Source: Toxorhynchites rutilus septentrionalis
Taxonomy: Eukaryota; Arthropoda; Insecta; Diptera; Culicidae
Length of the DNA: 64,000 nucleotides
Direction: 5' to 3'
Assembly (NCBI RefSeq): GCF_029784135.1
Contig: NC_073746.1
Coordinates: 114,140,035 to 114,204,034, forward strand
The position numbers and the translations under genes were made by a program. Below are positions 11,593-21,542 of this stretch, in pieces (the first letter of the stretch is position 1; each line of letters begins with the position of its first letter). The notes below the pieces were generated by a model. That model ran no database searches. It was not told the origin of the DNA and was given only the letters and a program-made list of their open reading frames with translations.

Positions 11593-12909
11593 CAGGGTGG
11601 GCCATTTAAAGTGGAAGCATCTGGCAACTCCATAACTTTTGACAGAGATGTCAGATTAACAAATGTCATACCGCGTTGGAAGCGTCATTTCAGTACAATT
11701 TTAACCATGGGACAATACACACCTAAACAACGCGCTGAAATTGTTCAGCTGTACATTCAAAATAACTTCTCAATTGTGTTAACTAAACGTGCGTGGAAAA
11801 ATAAAAATAAAGTTAAAACATCCGCCTGGAGACAACACTATACGTCGATTATATGCCAAATTTATATCGTCTGGTGGTGTTGGTAATGCCAGTCATCTGT
11901 CCAGACAACGACCAAGACGTTTCGACGAGAATATTGATGCCGTTCGAGCCAGTGTTGCAGAGACTCCATCGACATCAGGTCGCCATCGTTCGCAAGAGTT
12001 AGGCATCGCTCGAACCACTCTCCGACGCATAATTCGTGTTAATTTGAAAATGTTTCCGTATTAAATTCAAATGGCTCAACAACTTAACCCATCTGACTTA
12101 CCACGTCGACTTGATTTTGCGAAATGGACCATCGAAATGGCCAAAAATGAACGTGGCTTTTGGCAAAAAATCATAATGTCTGATGAGGCGCATTTCAACT
12201 TGAATGGAGGAGTGAATAAACAAAATTGTCGGTTTTATGCTACTGAAAACCCTCAATTCATCGAAACGCAACCTCTTTACGACCAAAAAGTTACTGTGTG
12301 GTGTGGCATTTATGCCGATAAAGTCATCGGCCCGTACTTCTTTGAAAACGAAAATGGAGCAACGGTAACCGTGAATGGGGAGCGTTATCGGACAATGATA
12401 ATCGATTTTTTATTGCCATTTGTTCGTGAAAATGAATTGGACAATTACTGGTTCCAACAGGACGGCGCTACATGCCATACAGCGGCTGCCACGACCAAAT
12501 TATTGCGCGAAATGTTCCCCGGAAGATTAATATCGAAAAACGGCGATTATGACTGGCCACCGAGATCACCTGATTTGACGCCTCCTGACTTTTTTTCGTG
12601 GGGATATTTAAAATCCAAGGTATACACTGGTAAACCAAGGACCCTGGCTGCGCTGAAAGACAATATCCGACAAGAAATTGCTGCCATATCGGCCGAAACA
12701 TTGGGCAAAGTGATGGAAAATGCCGAAAAAAGGGCACATTTTGCGGTCAAGGCCAGAGGCGGTCATTTACGAGATATCATAATCAAAAAGTAGTTAGAAC
12801 AAATCTCCTTGGACCAAAATAAATGAATTTCAAAAAAAAAATTTAAAATTCCACTTCTTTACTTTGCTATTGCAAAAACAAATCCTTCCACTTTAAATGG
12901 CCCACCCTG
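11593..12909 (+). mobile_element. Mariner-like DD41D transposon, copy 1
   Basis: A 1,317-bp element. Its 25-bp terminal inverted repeats begin CAGGGTGGGCCATTTAAAG (11,593-11,617 and complement 12,885-12,909) and match exactly. It is flanked by TA on both sides (11,591-11,592 and 12,910-12,911), the Tc1/mariner target duplication. One degenerate transposase gene runs on the plus strand. The catalytic spacing is DD41D, as in rosa-type mariner relatives. The exact ends imply moderate age, but the coding region is broken. Confidence 0.93.
11707..12793 (+). pseudogene. DD41D transposase, broken
   Basis: Encodes a cut-and-paste transposase that would bind the element's inverted repeats and move it by DDE/D chemistry. 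The N-terminus starts M-G-Q-Y-T-P-K-Q-R-A at 11,707. A frameshift near 11,790-11,840 moves the helix-turn-helix region (D-N-T-I-R-R-L-Y-A-K-F) into another frame. A stop lies at 12,062-12,064. The catalytic part is then open for 240 codons from 12,071. In that part D38 (M-S-D-E-A-H-F), D131 (F-Q-Q-D-G-A-T-C-H-T) and D173 (S-P-D-L-T-P-P-D-F-F) are present, with 41 residues between the last two. It ends at TAG 12,791-12,793. Two lesions make it non-functional as it stands, although the catalytic core looks well preserved. Confidence 0.9.
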
Positions 12910-12911
12910 TA

Positions 12912-13283
12912 TCTCGAACGCTCAAAGCTCCATAACTTAATAAAAATGTTTGTATCAGTTGATTGAAGATACTCCTACGCCACTATCGCAATAAAAATAC
13001 TTTGAATAATTGAATAATTGTAAAATGTCAAGCATTATCTAAACGTACTAAGTCCTACATTTTAATGGGCCTATTTGTACTACTTAAATTGTACCGACCT
13101 AAAGTAGCAACTAGAGTAACGCGGAATACAATCTGAATACATCAATACTACTGCGAAAACAAACGTAGTTATCCCACCGTGCATATAATTCCACACAAAG
13201 GAAATAAGAAAAATGAGACAACGAAGCCAACACACGCACACGCTTGCGAGCGGATAACAGTCTTTCCCAACACTGATGTCACA
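12912..13283. other. No gene recognised
   Basis: Spacer between the DD41D and DD37E elements. AT-rich, with only short open frames. Confidence 0.5.
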
Positions 13284-13285
13284 TA

Positions 13286-14566
13286 AAGGGTGTGTCACAT
13301 CAAATTGCATCACGGAAAAAACGCTGTAGAAATTCGCCCAGTAGACCGATCCTTTTGAAAATTTTAGACAGTAAAATAAAAACTATTAAACAACTTTTGG
13401 CATTTTCTTTTTATTCATACTTCGAGCCCAAGCCCGTATGCTCGCACCTTCTTCTTAACCCCGTCCATAAGGTTCTGTACAACGTCAGGTTGTAGTTTTT
13501 TTTGAACAGAAATCCATTTTCTCTTGAAGTCCGCTTCCGATTTGACAACTTCTGGGTTCTTCCGGAGGGCCTGCTTCATAATCGCCCAATATTTCTCTAT
13601 TGGGCGAAGCTCCGGCACGTTGGGCGGGTTCATTTCCTTTGGCACGAAGGTGACCCCGTTGGCTTCGTACCACTCCAACACGTCCTTTGAATAGTGGCAC
13701 GAAGCGAGATCCGGCCAGAAGATGGTCCGGCCCTCGTGCTGCTTCAATAGTGGTAGTAAGCGCTTCTGTAGGCACTCCTTAAGGTAAACCTGCCCGTTTA
13801 CCGTGCCGGTCATCACGAAGGGGGCGCTCCGCTTTCCGCAAGAGCAGATCGCTTGCCACACCATGTACTTTTTGGCAAACTTAGATAATTTCTGCTTGCG
13901 AATCTCCTCCGGAACGCTGAATTTGTCCTCTGCGGAGAAGAACAACAGGCCCGGCAGCTGACGAAAGTCCGCTTTGACGTAGGTTTCATCGTCCATTACC
14001 AGGCAATGCGGCTTCGTCAGCATTTCGGTGTACAGCTTCCGGGCTCGCGTCTTCCCCACCATGTTTTGCCTTTCGTCGCGGTTAGGAGCCTTCTGAACCT
14101 TGTATGTACGCAGGCCCTCCCGCTGCTTGGTCCGCTGGACGAATGAACTAGACAAATTCAGCTTATTGGCGACATCCCGGACCGAACTTCTCGGATCACG
14201 TCTAAACTGCTTAACTACGCGCTTGTGATCTTTTTCACTGACGGAGCATCCATTTTTGCCGTTCTTCACCTTCCGGTCGATGGTTAGGTTCTCGAAGTAT
14301 CGTTTTAGTACACTGCTGACCGTGGATTGGACGATTCCCAGCATCTTACCGATGTCCCGATGTGACAACTCCGGATTCTCGAAATGAGTGCACAGGATTA
14401 ATTCACGACGCTCTTTTTCCAAATTTACGAAAAATTGACAGTGAAGCATGGCCAACGTGATCTATACACTCTTATCTGATTATAAGCGAAAGCTGAAGAT
14501 ATAATTCCTAAAAATTTAATTTCTACAGCGTTTTTTCCGTGATGCAATTTAATGTGACACACCCTT
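13286..14566 (-). mobile_element. Tc1/mariner DD37E (ITmD37E-type) element, copy 1
   Basis: A 1,281-bp element with 49-bp terminal inverted repeats starting AAGGGTGTGTCACAT (13,286-13,334 and complement 14,518-14,566), differing at one position. TA flanks at 13,284-13,285 and 14,567-14,568 are the target duplication. A single transposase frame runs on the minus strand. A near-identical second copy lies at 62,537-63,833, also on the minus strand. ITmD37E elements are known from mosquitoes. Confidence 0.95.
13415..14455 (-). CDS. DD37E transposase (ITmD37E-type), start altered
   Basis: An open frame of 346 codons, close to the usual Tc1/mariner transposase length. The N-terminal half has two helix-turn-helix segments (about residues 29-54, around S-H-R-D-I-G-K-M-L-G, and 87-115, around S-V-R-D-V-A-N-K-L-N). 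The catalytic triad is D155 or D156 (V-M-D-D-E-T-Y), D249 (F-W-P-D-L-A-S-C-H-Y) and E287 (L-R-P-I-E-K-Y-W). There are exactly 37 residues between the last two, so it is DD37E. Compared with the second copy, 17 bp including the native start (M-S-S-N-E-K-E) are missing here, between two TTTTTC repeats. The frame now runs into the former 5' leader. The first upstream codon is TTG and the first ATG is at 14,449. The catalytic part is undamaged by eye. Whether a protein is made from the new start is unknown. Confidence 0.88.
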   Translation of the reverse strand: MAMLHCQFFVNLEKERRELILCTHFENPELSHRDIGKMLGIVQSTVSSVLKRYFENLTIDRKVKNGKNGCSVSEKDHKRVVKQFRRDPRSSVRDVANKLNLSSSFVQRTKQREGLRTYKVQKAPNRDERQNMVGKTRARKLYTEMLTKPHCLVMDDETYVKADFRQLPGLLFFSAEDKFSVPEEIRKQKLSKFAKKYMVWQAICSCGKRSAPFVMTGTVNGQVYLKECLQKRLLPLLKQHEGRTIFWPDLASCHYSKDVLEWYEANGVTFVPKEMNPPNVPELRPIEKYWAIMKQALRKNPEVVKSEADFKRKWISVQKKLQPDVVQNLMDGVKKKVRAYGLGLEV

Positions 14567-14568
14567 TA

Positions 14569-15439
14569 TAACGGTTTTGCTAGATACTATGAAACTATAA
14601 AGAGTTGCGAAACATTGTATTGCCAGCCTCACCTCTGTATGATTCTCCAACCAGCCAATATTGATGAAATCCACTGCTCGACTGCCAAGGTATCATTCAT
14701 TTCCTAACCGGCAAGCAGTTAACACCACCAACAGCAGTGGTACCAAAACATCAACAGCGACGGCAACAACATCGACAACAGCTGCAGCAGTAGCACCAAA
14801 GAGGTTCCAATTTATCTGTACAATCTGAACCATATGACCTGCACCTGTCAGAACGAACAGCAGGAGTTAACCGTTCTCGTGATATCGATATACCGCAGAC
14901 GGTGATGCAATTTAGTTCGCTTGAGGCACAGAATCGATGCGTTTGACGAGGCGTCATGTAAATGTACGAGACCTTTTTGGGGCATATTGGTCACGTTCCG
15001 ATCGATTATTCAGTTTTCGCGCAATGTTTCCGAGTTAAAAGTGGCATCAAAGTGCAACTCATTTCAAGGTGGTAATTTATGTGAAGAAAGCATTCTACCG
15101 CGGTGAGGGCTGTGATCTTCGGTTGAAATAGGTTGCGATGCGATTGCGTTCGCCTTCGCCGCCACCACCACATAATAGATTCAGTTCGGATTTTCTGTTG
15201 CCGTCTGCAAAGTAATTCGTATATTATATAATTCTATTGCTTTACTGTTTTGGGAATGGTTTACGCCACTCTGTGTAAGCATTATGCAGTATACAGTATG
15301 CTTATATTACATCTGCTCAGCATAGAAATACGAATCAGAAGCAACATAATCAACTAGCTAGTTATTGTTTGTTTACGGAACGTTTATAACTCGTCCATTT
15401 CTCGACAGATCGCTAAAATATTTGCTCCAATCGATTGAA
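14569..15439. other. No gene recognised; CAACAG-rich patch
   Basis: Bases 14,720-14,800 are rich in CAACAG/CAGCAG-type triplets (ACAACATCGACAACAGCTGC). They resemble opa-type coding repeats, but no long frame spans them. The rest is ordinary AT-rich sequence. A host exon fragment is possible but not supported. Confidence 0.35.
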
Positions 15440-16060
15440 AATGTTTCTATATCGTTTTGTCTCAACCGAAAACGAGTGCGTTACATTTCGGTGCAAAGAT
15501 TTGAATTTTATTACTTCTTTGCCGGCTAAACGAAGTGGTATGACAACTACTTTCGAAAAATAAAAGTTGTATGAGTGACGTTTGAATTGGCCCATAACAT
15601 TTTTTCCATAGCTCAGCTTTTCTCCCATAGGAAAACTATTGAAATCACAAAAATCTATAAATTATTCAAAATGATTCAAAATTATAAATATACTTGAGGG
15701 TCCATCGAAGTCCAATTTGGTGAGCGGTTGATGCATGTTGTCGAATGACCATAAATATTGTGCTCGCCCTGGACAACCTCAGAGTTTGTATTTTGCTACC
15801 GTGTCGGATGCATTCTCAGAATATGTGGGAAGTAAGCATAGTGCAGAGCTTGCACTAACGGACAGAAGTGAAGCCGAAGAGAAATATTAAATTGGACGTG
15901 TCACGTTGTTTTCCAGATCGTTATGTGGAGATTGGTAGTGTATGCTGCATCACACATACGAATTGTTGATTCTATGAGTTATGAAATAGATAACGGTGGA
16001 GGGGAAACAAATATGTAATCACTTTGGGCCGCCCTATGTCTAGCACGAGAAGAATATTTG
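15440..16060 (+). repeat. Dispersed repeat family Q, longest copy
   Basis: Contains the GGCTAAACGAAGTGGTATGA block, a TATTGAAATCACAAAAA block, ATAAATATTGTGCTCGCCCT, and then CAGAATATGTGGGAAGTAAG and GAGCTTGCACTAACGG. These occur separately in the copies at 2.3, 6.0, 7.2 and 53.6 kb, so this copy suggests they are parts of one larger repeat. Noncoding. Confidence 0.5.
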
Positions 16061-17162
16061 TGATGCACACTGAGTGCGCTACGGGTATTGGCAATAACGA
16101 CACAAATGTCATGTATTGTTCGACTGAGTACAATAATGAATCATGAACCACCCATCTTCAACTACTTCTTGAAAACGCATCCCATCGGTCTTTTCCAGAG
16201 TGACCAATGTTTTGGACTAGAGAGGTATTTTAAAATGTTGATTCGTTCGAAAATAATATTCGAAGTAAACTAAAGCGAACTAATTTCAATATTTATTGCC
16301 TCGAAGAGTAATGTGTAATTATGATGATGTTTTGGAGTATAGAGGCGTGGTGTCAACTAGCAGCGCATTTTAACCGTTTGGAAGCGGAGCAAATTTTGTG
16401 AGCATATGCCGAAAATTCGAGTTTGGATATATTTATATGGACTGGTGGATTGGTGCAAAAATCTCACAAATCTATCGAAACAAGGATGCGCAATGAACGA
16501 TAAAATTTAGATTTGTTCAATTTGTACCTCCAAAGTTTCCGAAAGACAAAACCCTACGTTGAAAGATGCCTAGGCAAAAATGCTAACATAAAATAAGAAG
16601 AGCGTTATCGCGCTCCTCCGCATTCAAACGGTTAAGCCGGATGTAAAGAAGGAATTTCCAAACGGCGAGAGCTGAAAGCGGTTGCTGTTTTTGGAAGTGT
16701 TAGAATTGTAATTTTGCTAATAGATACTGAAAGACTACTCGGTAATTCGGTAAGTTCAGTATTCTTGTGTCGCTCTAGACAGTGAGCAATCAACATGTTA
16801 GTTCTGATGGTTTATTTGAAATCTGCTCAAACTGTCGTTCTATTTATTTATTTTAATTTTTTTGCGACCCGCGATACCATGACTGAAACGTGTTTGTGGC
16901 TCCTCTGGAAAAAAGGTTGAGTACCGCCGATCTAGAGCTTACATTGTGGAGCTCTAATCTGGAAATCGAAAATCAGCATCTGATATTCAACCCATTATTT
17001 TTATCTTCTCATGATGGGATTGTAGTGGAATTGGAAACATTAGACTTGAAAACGGAATTCAGAATTTCGTATCCATATGTACGTATGAAAACCAGCATAT
17101 GTATCTGAATCTGGAATCCGAGCATTGAATTTGTAATCCGAATTCGCGAATCTGATATCTAG
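16061..17162. other. No gene; possible hAT end near 16,897
   Basis: AT-rich sequence. At about 16,915-16,938, on the minus strand, there is a CGGCGGTACTCAACC block. It recalls the CAGCGGTTCTCAACC terminus of hAT elements of the ZBED/Zaphod kind. The opposite end was not found, so this is at most a fragment. From about 16,920 the sequence shows degenerate AATCTGGAA repeats. Confidence 0.3.
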
Positions 17163-17164
17163 TA

Positions 17165-17624
17165 CACTGGAGTCGCTTTTTACGCGGGGGATACGTGCCG
17201 CGTAAACAAAAACCGCGTAAAAGAAAACCGCGTAAATTCCAAAATCCGCGTAAAAAACCACGTAAATTCCAAAATCCGCGTAAAAATAAACCGGGTAGTT
17301 TTCAGAATCCCTGAAAAAATCTAACAAACAGTGAATTATTAGTTTAAAAGGCAACCCATATTCTAACAATCGATTAACTGATTTTTTTTTTGCATGCTAA
17401 AATCGTGATATCTGTATCTCCTTTTATTTCTCAGTGATACAATACAAAATTATTTCGTGTAAAGTCACATCAATTAGCATATTGAGTTTTTATGTGGTTG
17501 GTAAGTGCCACGCAAAAAAAAACGGCGTAAATTTCGAAATCCGCATAAAAAAAACCACGTAAATTCCGAAATCCGCGTAATATAAAACCGCGTATAAAAA
17601 ACCGCGTAAAAAGCGACTTCAGTG
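17165..17624. mobile_element. TA-flanked MITE with ACGCGGTTTTT repeats, intact copy
   Basis: A 460-bp nonautonomous element. The left end CACTGGAGTCGCTTTTTACG and the right end (complement CACTGAAGTCGCTTTTTACG) form the inverted repeats. TA occurs on both sides (17,163-17,164 and 17,625-17,626). Both arms carry several CCGCGTAAA/TTTACGCGG units. The unique centre is AT-rich. There is no coding capacity. It is probably mobilised by a Tc1/mariner-type transposase. A second copy in the opposite orientation brackets 20,672-26,517. Confidence 0.88.
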
Positions 17625-17626
17625 TA

Positions 17627-20600
17627 TCTTGATATTTATCGATTACAAACTGGAATCTGGTGATCGCACATGAAATCTAAATTTTATTATGGGTATTTCG
17701 AATTTGTAATCTGGCGTTATACTTTTGATATAGACATTTAATTAGAGGATTTAAATATAACATAGGCGTAAATAATTGCGCCCTTGGTGTTAACTTCTAA
17801 CCTTTAGCATCGAGTCTCACATGTGGTGCCCTTGCATATCATTATGCGCTTGGGCACTCAGCAGAGTAGTGAAATTACTCGATGCGTGACCCATCGAAGG
17901 GTTTGCATTTGGTCTGCTCTTTTGGAAACAAAATCGTAGGCTGAGAAGGTACTATCAGTCACACAAATTGTGGTGAGGCTTCGAGTTGGATTCCCGTTTA
18001 GATCGGGAAGCACTGATATACATGTATTTATAGATTGGTCACTCAAAGCAGAAATCCGGGCTTGTTATTTGGTGGAATCTCTATTGAGTTATAATCAAAA
18101 TTACGCGTTATTCGAGTAACTCTCGAATAAAATAAAGGACGAGAAGAAAAATGGCAATTTTCAAAAGAATATCTCAAATTACGATTCAGTCAGGTTTGAA
18201 CTTATCGGCTTGAAGTGTACTAAATATTTAATAAACCCAGTCGCATAGACCGGATCAACTAAAGCAAAACAAAAAAAACAAACATTTTGCTCTCGGAAAC
18301 CGTTTATTTACGCTGGTTTAATGAAGTCACCCAGGGGAACAGAGTACTTGCTCTGCCCCATCATTCCATTTCCACTCTTTTCCAACTTTCATAAGCGCAC
18401 CCGTACCCATATATATAAACCACAATTAGCTAACCGAAACTGACTGAAGAAAATATTTCACCGAATGAGATCTACCCCAGAGGATAATCCTCCTTGTGGG
18501 CGGTGAGGTGAGACGAAGGCGGATCATCTATCGAAGGCATCTATACTCAGAAGAGATGGTAGTAATTGTTCCAGAAACCTTTTTGTAAATCCCAAAACTT
18601 TTCAATTGGATCCGATTTTTCCATCTAAATTGAAGCAAGAAGTAATTATGCTCTGCGCGAATGGCTTCGTGAATTATACGCCAAGATGAGAAGACGGGTT
18701 GATTAAAAAAGGCGATTAATAATCCTCGTTCTCCAGAATAGGATACGATGAACCTTCTGGAACGAAACCAAAAACAATGGAGAATGAGTCCACAAAACTT
18801 TATATATAAATTTAAATTGACATATATATATATATATATAATGCCTCAATGTTCTACACGCGAACGTCATCTAACTAGGAATACAAATAAAGCGATTGAA
18901 GCTACGATGAGTACAAAAAATCCCACTCTAAACCGGGATGCCACAGAAGAGGGATATTGGGGTTTGACAATGGGTAGGATAATATGACGACGGTACAGTG
19001 GAAATGCTACAGTTGTCAATGGAAACCATTCCGCTCAACGAGCCAACGAAGAGAAGATGGCAACAGAAATCAAATTGTTCTATCAGCTTCCACCTCCCCC
19101 GAAACGCCAGAAAATTCGCTCCTTTTACCAAAGTTAATGGGAAAATAATACCACAAACAACATTCGGCATCTTCCCCTTTGCATGCCCTCTTCTGTCGGA
19201 AGACGGGAAAAGATTAATGTTGCGTGATATCCTTTCCACTTTGCTGGAATCTGCCGAGATTTTAAATCCACTGGCTCCCGGTTGACTTTTGCATTTGTTT
19301 GTCATCAGCTTGTCGTCACCACCACGTCTCAGCCTCAAATCTTTCCCTCTTCAGCCCTTAATTACTTATCGCTCTGACTAGGGTGAAAGGGCACCTCAGA
19401 GATTAAACAGTGGAGGAAAACGTTGAACTCTCCGCCGCTTATAAGCACATGTTGCCACCACCCATTACACAAACGAAGCGTAAACATAAAATTTAACCAC
19501 ACACTAGACTAAAGATCCCAAGACATGATATGGTGGTCATGGCGTGAAATGTTGACTGAATATTTTATTTCGAAAAATTATCAAATCAATGCTGATGACT
19601 CTTATTCTATCATTTATGCCAACAAACCACCAACTTCTAATGAACTAGAGTTCAGCAAAGGAGCATTATTGGCATTCCAGCAGAAATTAGAGCATGTAAT
19701 AATTCAATAATTTATGGCATGGACACATACTTTTCAGGAATAAATGTGGATTCGATGCACTGAATGTGATAACCACAAACAAACTTATTGTGACAGCTTA
19801 ATCGTACAGCGTTGTATGCACAACACTAAAACTTATGATAGTGACCGGGGGTATGTGTGTGTGTTCATATAACCATATATCACCGGATCCTTGTGATGAA
19901 AGAGACGAATGGGAAAGTCAACATCTTGATTGTGATAACACAAGACTGTATCGGGCAACACGTGGATCGAATGTCGTGAGAAGGCTGCAAACTGCTCACC
20001 GAACAAATGTACGCAAACCACAATAGCAAAGAACAAGATCAATAATCGTATATCTTCCAGCGAAGAAGAGAAGTATGCGGTTGAGGGATTATTTTGAAGA
20101 ATATAAAATAACCGGTATTTGTTATATCGTATAGAAACCAGGCTTCCACCAGCGATAACATGAACGTTTTATTCTCAGAAATATTGTTTCCAATATCCAT
20201 ATAAACCAAGCTCTGTGGCAGGTACAAAACAAAAAATATAAACACAAAAACCCAGCACAGTAAATTCCCTACCGCGAACGTTTGTGGCATGCCAAAAAAA
20301 ACGGGCAAATATCAATTCCCCCGATGGACACACATAAGCGAACCAACCAGTCACAGCACCACGTGTAAGCTCTTCATCTGACGAGCGAGATGAGACTTGA
20401 TTGGACATATTCTATGCATATTCAAGGTGCTCCCAGATGACCGATTGGTCGGATATCCAGCTCGAATAACAAAGTACAGAGTGCGCCTTCCAGGATAGGA
20501 ACGTTTTTTGTTCAAGATATTCGAAAATCTCCCCAGGGCTTGAAGAGAACTTTATGCAGCGTAATACACTACAGTGGTAAACAAATTAAGGCATTGATAT

Positions 20601-20669
20601 GATTTCATATGAATAAGAAAATACGGTTGATTTCACTAGATAATATTACACGATGTAATAGTAAAAATA
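17627..20669. other. No gene recognised
   Basis: Three kilobases without a recognisable gene or transposon end. A short degenerate AATCTGG tract continues to about 17,720. A TA dinucleotide run lies at about 18,822-18,841. TATATATAAACC at about 18,411 is TATA-like but has no supporting context. Open frames such as the 136-codon minus frame at 18,928-19,338 match nothing I know. Confidence 0.45.
18822..18841. repeat. TA microsatellite
   Basis: About ten consecutive TA dinucleotides. Confidence 0.85.
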
Positions 20670-21044
20670 TACACTAAAGTAGCTTTTTACGCGGTTTTAT
20701 TTTACGCGGTTTTCGGAATTTACGCGGTTTTTTTCACGCGGATTTCGGAATTTACGCGGTTTTTTTTCAAGCGGATTCTGAAAATTTATGCGGTTTTTTT
20801 AAGCGGCACTATAAACCGCGTAAAAATTCAATATGCTAATTGATGTATCTTTTCACGAAATAAGTTTGTATTGTATCACTGATTAGTAGCTGAGAAATAA
20901 AAGGAGATACAGAAATCATCAAGGTTGCAAATACACAGAATATTCTGTATTTTACAGATTTTTCGCCAAATTTCAGATACAGATATACAGAATTACAGAT
21001 TTTCATCGAAGATACAGAATTCACAGTTTTTTTACCCAATTTCA

Positions 21045-21283
21045 AATATTGAATTTATTAAAGTGTTGAAGACAGTTGTTAAGCGGAATCTTGAGCGATT
21101 TGAGAAGCTTAAACTATCCGTTTCATTCCAAGTTAAGAATGACCATAATCAATCCGCTAATCGTATATTGACTCTTTTAAACGATCCTATGACTAAAACG
21201 ATTATGCTTTTCCTAAATTTTAATCTACCGCTCATTAATAACTTCAATTGCACTTTTTAATCAGAAAGTTCTCAGTTTTGCGA
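21045..21283 (+). pseudogene. hAT-like transposase, left fragment
   Basis: An open stretch with N-D-P-M-T-K-T-I-M-L-F-L-N-F and L-P-L-I-N-N-F-N, resembling a conserved middle region of insect hAT transposases (established family knowledge; not verified here). A stop follows at about 21,258. The same frame then continues with S-E-S-S-Q-F until the CR1 3' end interrupts it. It is the 5' side of a transposase gene whose remainder appears after 25,400. Confidence 0.5.
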
Positions 21284-21542
21284 ATTTTATAATTTATTTA
21301 TTTATTTATTATTCGAAACCATCCGACAATAAGTCTTAATGGTAAAAAAAAAGGAACTTAGATTGGGAAAAGCCACCTTGAGCAAACGTTAAATTCGAAC
21401 TCAAAGCGGCATAAAAACCCAATATCTTTTCACAATGGTATACAAAATAAAATGACATAAAAACTAGGCGAATAACAAAGATGGATAACAATTATGACAA
21501 TACTATACTACGCATACATTTCACAGTTGCACACAAAATATT

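Noticed and set aside
14720..14800. Glutamine-repeat (opa) exon
   Set aside because: The CAACAG-rich patch is short, and no sustained open frame or splice context surrounds it.
16897..16938. Complete hAT element of ZBED/Zaphod type
   Set aside because: Only one terminus-like stretch is visible. There is no partner end and no transposase.
18928..19338. 136-codon minus-strand frame with an overlapping plus-strand frame
   Set aside because: Two overlapping open frames on opposite strands without known motifs suggest chance.
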